Part shown: positions 39,008 through 47,577 of the stretch, in pieces
Position numbering within the stretch: the stretch's first letter is position 1
How the letters are laid out: each line of letters starts with the position of its first letter
DNA from: Solwaraspora sp. WMMD792
Lineage (GTDB): Bacteria > Actinomycetota > Actinomycetes > Mycobacteriales > Micromonosporaceae
Assembly (NCBI RefSeq): GCF_029626105.1
Contig: NZ_JARUBH010000009.1
Coordinates: 4,340,001 to 4,404,000 of the forward strand
Direction of reading: 5' to 3'
DNA length: 64,000 nucleotides
The notes under the pieces: model-generated
The model's database searches: none
Told to the model about the DNA's origin: nothing
The model's input: the letters and a program-made list of their open reading frames with translations, nothing else
Made by a program: the position numbers and the translations under genes

Positions 39008-40831
39008 TTGTCCTCCGCCACGAACTCCGCCCCGGCCACCGCTGACGACGTGACGGACCAGGACCCCAAAACCGAGACTGCAGACCAGCCGGCAGCCGAC
39101 CAGACACCGGCCGAGCCGCCAGCGGCGGACCAGGCGACAGCGCAGGACGGGACGGACCCTGCGACGGCGGCGGACGGGACGGCACCGCCGACCGACGGCT
39201 GGCGCCAGCGGGTCCGGCGTACCGCCCGATGGTCGGCCGACGTGCTGGCGGTCGGCGGCGTGCTGGCCGCGATGACCCTGCCGTACCAGCTGGATCTGGT
39301 GGTCCCGGTCGCGTTCGCCCGGATCCCGGTCGAGGCGCTGGTCGCCGCCGCGCTGCTGCTGGTGCTGCCGGGCCGGGTCCGCACCCCGGTGGCTGCCGCG
39401 CTCGGCGCGCTGCTCGGCGTACTGATCACGCTGAAGGTCGCCGACATCGGCTTCTTCTCGGTGCTGGACCGGCCGTTCGACCCGGTCCTGGACTGGGGTC
39501 TGCTGGCCGACGGGTACCGGTTCGTCGACGCCTCCTACGGCCGGGCCGCGGCGGTCGGCGCGGCGGTCGGCACCGTCGTGCTCACGATCGCGGTGCTGGC
39601 GTTGATGGTCGCCGCGACGCTGCGGCTGGCCCGGCTGTTGGCCGCACACCGACGGATCGGCGGCGGTACGGTCGGTGCGCTGACCGCCGGCTGGCTGGTG
39701 TTCGCCCTGCTCGGCACGCAGGTGGTGGTCTACCAGGACGAGTGGCGCACGATCGGGCTGCCGGTCGCCGACCGGGCGACCGCCCGGTTGGCCTACGACC
39801 ACACCATGCAGATCGGCGCGAGCCTGCAGGACCGGCAGGAGTTCGCCGAGCTGGCGGCGGTCGACGCGTTCCGGGACGTGCCCGGCGACGAGCTGCTGAC
39901 CGCGCTGCGCGGCAAGGACGTGCTGCTGGCGTTCGTGGAGAGCTACGGTCGGGACGCGGTCACCCACCCCGACTTCAGCCCGCTGATCGGCGACCTGCTC
40001 GACGACGGTACGCAGCGGCTGGCAGCGCGGGGGTTCCAGTCGCGCAGCGCGTTCCTCACCTCGTCGACGGTCGGAGGCAGCAGCTGGCTGGCGCACGCCA
40101 GCACCCTGTCCGGGCTGTGGGTAGACAACCAGCAGCGCTACCGCAGCCTGGTGGCCAGTGACCGGCTGACGCTGACCCGGGCGTTCGGCCGCGCCGGCTG
40201 GCGGGTCGCCGGCTTCTTCCCCGGCAACAGCCGGGCCTGGCCGGAGGGGGCGTTCTTCGGCTACGACCAGGTCTACGACTCGCGCAACATGGGGTACGCG
40301 GGCGACAGGTTCAACTTCGCCTCGATCCCCGACCAGTACGTGCTGTCGGCATTCGACCGCTTCGAGCGACGCGACAACGACCAGCCGGTGATGGCCGAGG
40401 TGGCGTTGCTGTCCAGCCACGCGCCGTGGACCCCGCTGCCGCAGCTGGTCAACTGGAACACGGTCCGCGACGGCTCGGTCTTCGACCGGGAGGCGATGGC
40501 CGCCGGCCAGGCCAACAAGTCCGCGGAAGACGGATTGCGCAGCGACTACCCGAAGGCGGTGGCGTACTCGTTGAGCACGATCATCTCCTACATCGAGTCG
40601 CAGGGCGACGATGATCTGGTGGTGGTCTTCCTCGGCGACCACCAGCCGGCGCCGGTGGTGACCGGTCCGGCGGCCAGCCACGACGTGCCGGTCACCATCG
40701 TCACCAGCGACCAGGCGGTCCTCGACCGGGTCGCCGGCTGGGACTGGCAGGAGGGGCTGCGCCCCGGTCCGCAGGCTCCGGTGTGGCAGATGGACTCGTT
40801 CCGGGACCGGTTCCTCACCGCTTTCAAGTAG
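39008..40831 (+). CDS. Membrane-anchored sulfatase/alkaline-phosphatase-superfamily protein
   Basis: The 607-residue protein has a 65-residue Ala/Asp/Pro-rich N-terminal tail, about five membrane segments between 75 and 245 (for example LAVGGVLAAMTLPYQL, VEALVAAALLLVLPG, AVGTVVLTIAVLALMVAATLRL, VGALTAGWLVFALLG), then an extracytoplasmic sulfatase domain. In it, VLLAFVESYGRDAV carries the metal-binding acid, TVGGSSWLAHAS the probable nucleophile region (S/T), and VVVFLGDHQPAPV the D-H metal ligands. Relatives include LTA synthase-like phosphoglycerol transferases. TTG 39008 follows AGGAAGG. The substrate is unknown. Confidence 0.85.
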   Translation: MSSATNSAPATADDVTDQDPKTETADQPAADQTPAEPPAADQATAQDGTDPATAADGTAPPTDGWRQRVRRTARWSADVLAVGGVLAAMTLPYQLDLVVPVAFARIPVEALVAAALLLVLPGRVRTPVAAALGALLGVLITLKVADIGFFSVLDRPFDPVLDWGLLADGYRFVDASYGRAAAVGAAVGTVVLTIAVLALMVAATLRLARLLAAHRRIGGGTVGALTAGWLVFALLGTQVVVYQDEWRTIGLPVADRATARLAYDHTMQIGASLQDRQEFAELAAVDAFRDVPGDELLTALRGKDVLLAFVESYGRDAVTHPDFSPLIGDLLDDGTQRLAARGFQSRSAFLTSSTVGGSSWLAHASTLSGLWVDNQQRYRSLVASDRLTLTRAFGRAGWRVAGFFPGNSRAWPEGAFFGYDQVYDSRNMGYAGDRFNFASIPDQYVLSAFDRFERRDNDQPVMAEVALLSSHAPWTPLPQLVNWNTVRDGSVFDREAMAAGQANKSAEDGLRSDYPKAVAYSLSTIISYIESQGDDDLVVVFLGDHQPAPVVTGPAASHDVPVTIVTSDQAVLDRVAGWDWQEGLRPGPQAPVWQMDSFRDRFLTAFK

Positions 40832-40910
40832 GCCGCTCCGCTCATCACGGGCAGGTCGGCTCCGCTCGTCACGTGAGCCGGTCTCGTAAGGCCGGCCATC
40901 ATGCACTGTC

Positions 40911-40926
40911 TCAGCCGTACGGCTGA
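40911..40926. promoter_or_regulatory. 16-bp perfect palindrome upstream of the metalloprotease gene
   Basis: TCAGCCGTACGGCTGA lies 123 bases ahead of the TTG start of the metalloprotease gene, in a 217-base intergenic region. It could be an operator or a small hairpin. Confidence 0.35.
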
Positions 40927-41048
40927 TGGCTGTACCCGCTGCTCGGGGCCTAGCGTCGACTCTCGACCCTTGAGAGCCACGGCTTATCGGCCAGCACACC
41001 CCCTGGCCGTTCGGGTCATGGTTCGTCACGGACTCCCGAGGAGACATT

Positions 41049-44000
41049 TTGAGGAAGCCCTCGACGAGGCGCCACTCGTCGCCGAACGGCCGTTCGCAGC
41101 CACCGCCCGGGACCGGCCGGTCCGGCAACCGCCGCCTGATCGCCCTGCTCGTCGCCGTCGTCGCGGCGGCGCTGCTGCCGGCCGTCGGCCCGACCACGGC
41201 CGCCAGTGCCGCGCCGCAGGAAGGTACGCCGATCGCCGGCACCCCGTGGGCCGTGCTCGACGACGTACCGACGGCCAGCCGGTCCGGTCGCGCGCCGGAC
41301 ATCCAGGCGCACCGGTTCGCGGCGTACACCCTGGACCGGGAAGCGATCGCCGTACAGCTGGACCGGGCGCCGGACGAGTCGGACCGGGCCGCGCGGACCG
41401 CGCCGCTGGTGCTGGCCGTGCCGGATCCGGACGGCGTGGTGCAACGGTTCGCGGTGGTCGACTCTCCGGTGATGCAGGACGGGCTCGCCGCCCGGCACCC
41501 GGACATCCGGACGTACGCCGGGACCGGCGTCGATGACCCGACGGCGACCATCCGGGCCGACCTGACGCCGCTGGGCTTCCACGCCTCGGTCCGCTCGTCG
41601 ACCGGGTCCTGGTACGTCGACCCGTACCACCGCGACCAGAGCGTCTACGCCAGCTACCACGCCGGTGACCTGGTGAACCGGCACGGCCCGCTGACCGAGC
41701 GGGGCGACGTCGACGCGGCCGCCGAGCAGATCGGCGCGGAGATCGACCAGACGCAGGCCGACGACCCGGCCGGGGCGCTGGTCAAGCTGCGCACCTACCG
41801 GCTGGCGTTCCTCACCGACCCGTCGTACGCCGACTATTTCGGCGCGGCGAACGTGACCGCCGCCAAGGTGACGCTGGTCAACCGGGTCACCCAGATCTAC
41901 GAGGACGAGACCGCGATCCGGCTCGTGCTGATCAGCGACACCGACAAGACCAACCTGAACACCGTGGCGGCGGCCACCGGCCCGGACGGGCCGTGCGGTT
42001 CCGCGCCGTGCTTCTCCGAGGCTCAGCTGACCGGCTGTTCCGGTGCGACGCTCAACCGTAACCGGATCGTGCTGGGCCAACTGGTCGGGGCGAGCAGCTA
42101 CGACGTCGGGCACATCGGCTTCGGTCTGCCCGGTGGCGGGGTCGCCGGGCTGGGGGTGGCCGGCGGCGACGGCAAGGCGCGCGGCTGCACCGGTCTGCCG
42201 AACCCGATCGGCGACTTCTACGCCGTCGACTACGTGGCCCACGAGATCGGCCACCAGTTCGCCGGTAACCACACCTTCAACGGCACCCAGTGGAACTGCT
42301 CCGGCGGTAACCGCAGCGCCACCAACTCGTACGAGCCGGGCAGTGGTTCGTCGATCATGGCGTACGCGGGCATCTGCCAGCAGGACAACCTGCAGCCGCA
42401 CACCGACCCGTACTGGTCGCAGCGCAGCTACCACGAGATCACCACGTTCGTGAACTCGTCCCGGCCGGCGATCAACGAGGTGCAGACGGTGTCGCTGCGC
42501 GGTTTCGACACCGACGGCGACGCGTTCACGATCGTCTACAACGGGCAGTCGTCGGCGCCGATCGTCCGGGGGGTCAACTACACCACCGCCGGCATCAAGG
42601 CGGCGATCGAGGCGATCACCGGGTGGCCGGCCGGCGCGACGGTCAGCGTCGCGGCGTTCGGCGGCGTCGGTGCGCTCACCGACGCCGGTTTCCAGGTGAC
42701 GTTCGACGGCGGCGCGGTGGCCCGGACCAACGTACTGCCGCTCGGGTTGGCCGACCTCGACGGTGCCGCCGGTTTCGTCGGCGAGACCGCCAAGGGCGGT
42801 CCGGTCGACAACGGCGGCTGGCGGGTCGCCGAGACCACCAACCACGCGCCGGTGGTGACCGTGCCGGACTCGTTCACCGTTCCGGTGCGGACCCCGTTCG
42901 CGTTGACCGGCAGCGCCACCGACGCCGACGGTGACGCCCTGACGTACATGTGGGAGCAGAACGACCGCGGTGGCATCGCCGGGGTCAGCACCGCCGGCAC
43001 CGCGTTGACTGACAACGTCAAGACCAACGGCCCGCTGTTCCGGGTGTTCGGCACGGCGGCGCTGGTCGGCCCGGACGACACCGAGCAGTACTACTCCCCC
43101 GGGTTGAACGTGGTCGACGACGACCCGACCCGGGTCTTCCCGGACATGGCGCAGATTCTGGCCGGCAACACCAACGCGGTGACCGGGGCCTGCCCGGCCG
43201 CGCCGGCACCGCCGGCCAGCGGCAGCGCGTCGAACCTGCCGCAGGCGCTGGTCGACTGCTACTCGGAGTTCCTGCCGACCGCCGACTGGGTGGGCTACGA
43301 CAACGACCGGACCATGCATTTCAAGCTGTCCGCCCGCGATGGTCGGATCGGCGGCGGCGGGGTCGGCAGCGCCGAGACGATGCTGGTGCTCGCCCCGCAG
43401 GCAGGCCCGTTCCTGGTCAGCTCGCAGTCGGAGCCGTCGTTTTACCTGGGCGACTCCCGGCAGGAGATCACCTGGGACGTGGCCGGCACCGACGCGGCGC
43501 CGGTGAACGCGGCGCAGGTGCGGATCTCGCTGTCGACCGACGGGGCGAAGACGTTCCCGTACGTGCTGGCCGAGGCGGTGCCGAACGACGGTCGCGCCGT
43601 AGTGCGGATGCCAAACATCGACACCACCACCGGTCGGATCAGGATCGAGGCGGTCGGCAACGTCTTCTTTGACGTCAACGACGCAGACATCCGCATCGAC
43701 CGGGTGCAGCCGGCGCGGTACTTCCACTACGACGGGGACACCCTGGTGCACCCGGCCCCCGGTGCCGACGAGGCAGCGGTCCTGCTGCGGACCATCGTGG
43801 CCGTGGACGAGGGCGACGTACGCGGCACCCGAGCCTCCTTCACCTCCGGTGACACCGCACTGTGCGACGCCGAGGTACGGCTGGCGGTGCACGACAGCGA
43901 CAGCGACACCATCATCGGGTCGGCCAGCTGCGAGGCCATGCTGCCGGTCGGCGAACATGTGGTGACCATTACCCTGAGCGGGCGGTACACCGGGTCCGGC

Positions 44001-44495
44001 AGCTCGACGATGACCGTCGCCCCGACCACCGATTGGAGCGTCGACGGGGTCGGCTACCTGCGTAGCCAGCAGACCGACGGTGTCTACCCGCTCGACCCGG
44101 ACCACCGGCTCGAGTTCGACTTCGACGGGCGGTTCGGCAACGGTGGAAACCTGGCCGGCAAGGTGCTGGTGGGCTACCGCAGCGGGGACAAGCGGTACAA
44201 GTTCCAGGGCTCGACGCTGGAGGCGTTGGGCTTCTGGTCGAGGGCCGGGATACCGCAAGCGTATCTGCGCTACCAGGTCACCCTGTACGACCTGTCCACC
44301 CCGCAGCAACCGGTACCGGTCGCGACCGACCTCACTCTGCAGATGGAGGTGTCCGATGCGGGGCACGGTCGCCAGGACTCCATCGCGATCACCATCTGGG
44401 ACGGTGACCTGCTGATGTTCTCGTCGCGGTGGACCGGCCACGGCTCCAACCGGGTCAATCCGACCGGGGCCCCCGGCAACATCGTCATCGGCTGA
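41049..44495 (+). CDS. Large secreted reprolysin-like zinc metalloprotease
   Basis: The 1148-residue exoprotein has a signal peptide (NRRLIALLVAVVAAALLPAVGPTTAASAAP, to about 54), a propeptide, and a metzincin catalytic domain with HEIGHQFAGNH at about 398-408, which is the HExxHxxGxxH zinc site. YEPGSGSSIMAYAGIC supplies the Met-turn. Downstream there is a Big/cadherin-like beta segment (NHAPVVTVPDSFTVPVRTPFALTGSATDADGDALTYMWEQND) and two more beta-rich regions, one with VFFDVNDADIRIDRV, the usual end of reprolysin-like exoproteases. TTG 41049 follows GAGGAGA. It probably degrades extracellular protein. Confidence 0.9.
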   Translation: MRKPSTRRHSSPNGRSQPPPGTGRSGNRRLIALLVAVVAAALLPAVGPTTAASAAPQEGTPIAGTPWAVLDDVPTASRSGRAPDIQAHRFAAYTLDREAIAVQLDRAPDESDRAARTAPLVLAVPDPDGVVQRFAVVDSPVMQDGLAARHPDIRTYAGTGVDDPTATIRADLTPLGFHASVRSSTGSWYVDPYHRDQSVYASYHAGDLVNRHGPLTERGDVDAAAEQIGAEIDQTQADDPAGALVKLRTYRLAFLTDPSYADYFGAANVTAAKVTLVNRVTQIYEDETAIRLVLISDTDKTNLNTVAAATGPDGPCGSAPCFSEAQLTGCSGATLNRNRIVLGQLVGASSYDVGHIGFGLPGGGVAGLGVAGGDGKARGCTGLPNPIGDFYAVDYVAHEIGHQFAGNHTFNGTQWNCSGGNRSATNSYEPGSGSSIMAYAGICQQDNLQPHTDPYWSQRSYHEITTFVNSSRPAINEVQTVSLRGFDTDGDAFTIVYNGQSSAPIVRGVNYTTAGIKAAIEAITGWPAGATVSVAAFGGVGALTDAGFQVTFDGGAVARTNVLPLGLADLDGAAGFVGETAKGGPVDNGGWRVAETTNHAPVVTVPDSFTVPVRTPFALTGSATDADGDALTYMWEQNDRGGIAGVSTAGTALTDNVKTNGPLFRVFGTAALVGPDDTEQYYSPGLNVVDDDPTRVFPDMAQILAGNTNAVTGACPAAPAPPASGSASNLPQALVDCYSEFLPTADWVGYDNDRTMHFKLSARDGRIGGGGVGSAETMLVLAPQAGPFLVSSQSEPSFYLGDSRQEITWDVAGTDAAPVNAAQVRISLSTDGAKTFPYVLAEAVPNDGRAVVRMPNIDTTTGRIRIEAVGNVFFDVNDADIRIDRVQPARYFHYDGDTLVHPAPGADEAAVLLRTIVAVDEGDVRGTRASFTSGDTALCDAEVRLAVHDSDSDTIIGSASCEAMLPVGEHVVTITLSGRYTGSGSSTMTVAPTTDWSVDGVGYLRSQQTDGVYPLDPDHRLEFDFDGRFGNGGNLAGKVLVGYRSGDKRYKFQGSTLEALGFWSRAGIPQAYLRYQVTLYDLSTPQQPVPVATDLTLQMEVSDAGHGRQDSIAITIWDGDLLMFSSRWTGHGSNRVNPTGAPGNIVIG

Positions 44496-44513
44496 CCGTC
44501 GGTCGGTCCCGGT

Positions 44514-44544
44514 GGGGGCGTCGGGCACCCTGCCCGACGCCCCC
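44514..44544. terminator. Bidirectional hairpin terminator
   Basis: Perfect 14-bp arms (44514-44527 and 44531-44544) with a 3-base loop lie between the convergent ends of the metalloprotease and the flavoprotein-methyltransferase genes. Confidence 0.85.
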
Positions 44545-44572
44545 GTCAGGTTTCGGTCGGACCCGGCCGGAG

Positions 44573-46225
44573 TCAGCGCTGGCGGACGGCGTGCAGCACC
44601 GCGTCGTGGATCGTGATCGGGTTGCCGTCCGGGTCGGTGGCCGACCGGGGTACCGTCTCGGCCCGGATGCTGGCCCACTGCCGCGGGTCCAGCGCCGCCG
44701 CCACCTGCTCGGCGGTGAACAGCAGGTCCCGCATCCGGGGCCGGCGCACCCCCGGCACGTCCAGGTCGGACGGGTGGTGGCCGACGATCAGCAGGGTGCC
44801 GCCGGGGCGTACCGCCGCTGCGAGCCGGCGGTGCAGCATCGCCCGGTCCGGGTCCGGCAGGTGCATGAACTGGGCGGTGACCAGGTCGAACCGGTCCGTA
44901 CCCGGATCCCAGGTACGGAGGTCGGCCGGCTGCCAGGTGAGCCGTCCGGCGATGTCGTCGCCGGCCGTCGCCGCCTGCTCGGCGCCGCGCCGCAGCGCCA
45001 CCGCCGACACGTCGACGGCGGTCACCTCCCAGCCTCGGCCGGCCAGCCAGATCGCGTCGGCACCCTCCCCGGCGCCGACGTCGCAGGCGGTGCCCGCCGG
45101 CAGCTTGTCGACGACGGTGACCAGTTGTGGATTGGGGTTGCCGCTCCACACCCGGTCGACGGAGCCGTACCGTTCGTCCCAGAAATCCTGGCTGATCATG
45201 GCGGCGACGTCCGCCGGGCCGTGGTGCACCGGCAATCCGGAGTCGTCCTCGCCGGCGACGGCGGCCCGGTGCCGGCGTACCGCGTCGGCGGTGTCCTCCT
45301 CGGCCAGCTCGCCGTTGACCGCCGCCGCCGCCATCGTGCCGGCCGACGCCGCCGCCATCACCTGGGCGAACGGGTTGGTCAGGTTGCCGGCGGCCCAGAC
45401 TCCCGGGATCGGGGTACGCCCGGTCGGGTCCGCCTCGACCTGTTCGGCCATCCCGCTCGGATGCCTGGTCACCGGCACCCCCAGCTTGGTCAGCAGCCGG
45501 TCGTCGACCCGCAGCCGGGAGGCGACGGTCACCGCCGCCCGGGGCACCACGGACCCGTCGGCGAGCCGTACCCCGGTGAGCCGGTCGTCGGTCACCTCCA
45601 ACCCGACGACTTCGCCCGGCACCACCCGGACACCGCGGGCCGCCAACTGTTCGGCCTGCTCGTCGGTGAGGTCGACACCGGTGTGGGTGAACAGCACCAG
45701 GTCCGAGGTCCACTGCCGGAACAGCTGCACCTGGTGCAGCGCCATCTCGCCGGTGGCGAGCACCCCGACCGGCTGGTCCCGGATCTCCCATCCGTGGCAG
45801 TACGGGCAGTGCAGCACGTCGCGGCCCCAGCGGTCCCGCAGTCCGGGGATGTCGGGCAGTTCGTCGACCACGCCGGTGGCGAGCAGCAGCCGCCGGGCGG
45901 CCACCGTACGGCCGTCGGCCAGGCGGATCTCAAATTCTCCGTCGACCCGCTCGACCGCCTCCGCCCGGCCGGGCAGCACCACGCCGCCGTACCGTTCGAC
46001 CTCCTGCCGGCCGGCGGCGACCAGCCCGGCCGGGCTGATGCCGTCACGGCTGAGGAAGCCGTGCACGCCGGCCGAGGGGGCGTTGCGGGGTTCACCCGCG
46101 TCGATCACGATCACGGCCCGCCGGGCCCGGGCCAGGGTCAGCGCCGCGCTCAACCCGGCGGCACCGCCGCCGATCACCGCCACGGCGACCCGGTACGTGG
46201 GTCCCCCCACCATGTTGTCAGCCAT
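44573..46225 (-). CDS. Fusion of thioredoxin-reductase-like flavoprotein and SAM methyltransferase
   Basis: The 550-residue two-domain protein begins with a thioredoxin-reductase-like flavoprotein domain of about 320 residues: VAVIGGGAAGLSAALTLARARRAVIVIDAG, a redox pair C-P-Y-C in LHCPYCHGWE (about 138-141), and GVWAAGNLTNPFAQV. After a linker, a class I methyltransferase domain has TACDVGAGEGADAIWLAGRGWEVTAVDVS and FDLVTAQFMHLPDPD. This fusion is known from actinomycete annotation. Whether the disulfide partner and the methyl acceptor are linked is unknown. ATG 46225 follows GGAGGTGGTCAGG; the frame to 46243 is not needed. Confidence 0.88.
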   Translation of the reverse strand: MADNMVGGPTYRVAVAVIGGGAAGLSAALTLARARRAVIVIDAGEPRNAPSAGVHGFLSRDGISPAGLVAAGRQEVERYGGVVLPGRAEAVERVDGEFEIRLADGRTVAARRLLLATGVVDELPDIPGLRDRWGRDVLHCPYCHGWEIRDQPVGVLATGEMALHQVQLFRQWTSDLVLFTHTGVDLTDEQAEQLAARGVRVVPGEVVGLEVTDDRLTGVRLADGSVVPRAAVTVASRLRVDDRLLTKLGVPVTRHPSGMAEQVEADPTGRTPIPGVWAAGNLTNPFAQVMAAASAGTMAAAAVNGELAEEDTADAVRRHRAAVAGEDDSGLPVHHGPADVAAMISQDFWDERYGSVDRVWSGNPNPQLVTVVDKLPAGTACDVGAGEGADAIWLAGRGWEVTAVDVSAVALRRGAEQAATAGDDIAGRLTWQPADLRTWDPGTDRFDLVTAQFMHLPDPDRAMLHRRLAAAVRPGGTLLIVGHHPSDLDVPGVRRPRMRDLLFTAEQVAAALDPRQWASIRAETVPRSATDPDGNPITIHDAVLHAVRQR

Positions 46226-46325
46226 CCTGACCACCTCCGGCACCCACGATCCGCCGCCGCCAGCGTAGCGGCAAACTTCCTTGCCGTTTTGGCAAACGCT
46301 GGTGATGAACCGGCTCCGAAGAGCT

Positions 46326-46946
46326 TCACCACCGGTCGTGGTGCAGGGCGTCGGTCACCGGTCGGCGCCGCCGCCAGCCGTGCCGCTCCAGGTCGGGTTC
46401 GTCGGCCAGCCGGCTGACCGGCCCGACGCAGAGCCAGGCCACCGGTCGGATGCCGGCCGGGATGGCGAGCAGGTCCCGCAGGAACGGCTCCCGGTAGAAG
46501 GAGACCCAGCCGACCCCGAGACCTTCCGCGGTGGCCGCCAGCCAGAGATTCTGAATGGCCAGGCAGACCGAGTAGAGGCCGGCGTCGGCGATGGCGTGCC
46601 GGCCGAGCACCGCCGGACTGCCCCGCTGCGGGTCGTAGGTCACCACGATCGACAGGGTGGCCTCCCGTACCCCGTCGATCTTGATGTGCGCGAACCGGGC
46701 CGCCGCGACCGGGTCGAGGGTCTGCGCGAACGTCTGCCGTTCCTGCTGCACATGGGCGTGGAAGGCGTCGCGCACTGCCGGATCGCGCACCAGCACGAAG
46801 TCCCACGGCTGGGTGAGCCCGACACTCGGCGCGGCGTGCGCGGCGGTCAGCACCCGGTGCAGCACCTCGTCCGGCACCGGCGCGCCGGTGAACTCGGCCC
46901 GCACGTCGCGGCGCCGATGGATGACGTCGTACAGGTCGATGAGCAT
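46326..46946 (-). CDS. bluB: BluB, 5,6-dimethylbenzimidazole synthase
   Basis: The 206-residue nitroreductase-fold enzyme would cleave its own FMN with O2 to make the lower ligand of vitamin B12. It shows the BluB pattern: YDVIHRRRDVRAEFTGAPVPDEVLHRVLTAAHAAPSVGLTQPWDFVLV, and GLGVGWVSFYREPFLRDLLAIPAGIRPVAWLCVGP. RRDVR and GVGWVSFY separate BluB from ordinary nitroreductases. ATG 46946 has only a short GGGA upstream. There are no other cobalamin genes nearby; the gene is divergent from a GNAT gene. Confidence 0.88.
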   Translation of the reverse strand: MLIDLYDVIHRRRDVRAEFTGAPVPDEVLHRVLTAAHAAPSVGLTQPWDFVLVRDPAVRDAFHAHVQQERQTFAQTLDPVAAARFAHIKIDGVREATLSIVVTYDPQRGSPAVLGRHAIADAGLYSVCLAIQNLWLAATAEGLGVGWVSFYREPFLRDLLAIPAGIRPVAWLCVGPVSRLADEPDLERHGWRRRRPVTDALHHDRW

Positions 46947-47009
46947 CGCGTCCCATTGTCCCAAGCCGCGCCGGGAATCCGATTGCCGGCCGGGGCCCGG
47001 CCTGATCGG

Positions 47010-47573
47010 ATGGCGACCATGCTGGTCAGACGGGAACGAGCCGGCGACGTCGCGGCGGTCCGGGCGGTGGTGGCGGCGGCCTTCAGCCGGCCTGCGGAGC
47101 CCGACGACCGACCGGAGACCGTGACCGAGGCCGAGACGCCGATCGAGGTCGGGCTGCTGGACGAACTGCGTGCCGACCCCGCGTGGATCCCGGCGCTGTC
47201 GCTGGTCGCCGTCGACGGCCAGATCGACGCGGGCGAGGTCGTCGGGCACGTGGTCTGCACCCGAGGGCAGCTCGACGGCCGACCGGTGCTGGGCCTCGGC
47301 CCGCTGGCGGTACGCCCGGATCGGCAACGCGCCGGCGTCGGCTCGGCGCTGATGCACGCGGTGCTCGCCGCCGCCGAAGCCCGCGACGAGACGCTCGTCG
47401 CGCTGCTCGGCGAACCGGCGTACTACCGCCGGTTCGGGCTGCGGCCGGCCAGCGAGTTCGGCATCGTCGCGCCCGATCCGCAGTGGGGAGCCTACTTCCA
47501 GGCCCGTCCGCTGGGCGGGGCCGCGCCGGCGCCGGGCCGGTTCCGCTACGCCGAACCGTTCGAGCGGCTCTGA
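47010..47573 (+). CDS. GNAT-family N-acetyltransferase
   Basis: The 187-residue acetyltransferase has the GNAT core: VVGHVVCTRGQL...GLGPLAVRPDRQRAGVGSALMHAVLAAAEARDETLVALLGEPAYYRRFGLRPASEFGI. RPDRQRAGVGSAL is the acetyl-CoA pyrophosphate loop. The PAYYRRFGL end is typical of the yhbS-like subgroup. The start is ATG 47010 or ATG 47019; there is no clear ribosome site, so it may be leaderless. It converges with the next gene with a 4-base gap. Confidence 0.87.
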   Translation: MATMLVRRERAGDVAAVRAVVAAAFSRPAEPDDRPETVTEAETPIEVGLLDELRADPAWIPALSLVAVDGQIDAGEVVGHVVCTRGQLDGRPVLGLGPLAVRPDRQRAGVGSALMHAVLAAAEARDETLVALLGEPAYYRRFGLRPASEFGIVAPDPQWGAYFQARPLGGAAPAPGRFRYAEPFERL

Positions 47574-47577
47574 CCGC

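Noticed and set aside
41016-45791. Very long minus-strand open frame (over 1500 codons) opposite the metalloprotease
   Set aside because: Low-complexity Arg/Gly/Val product typical of the antisense frame of GC-rich genes; both true genes here have clear family motifs in other frames.
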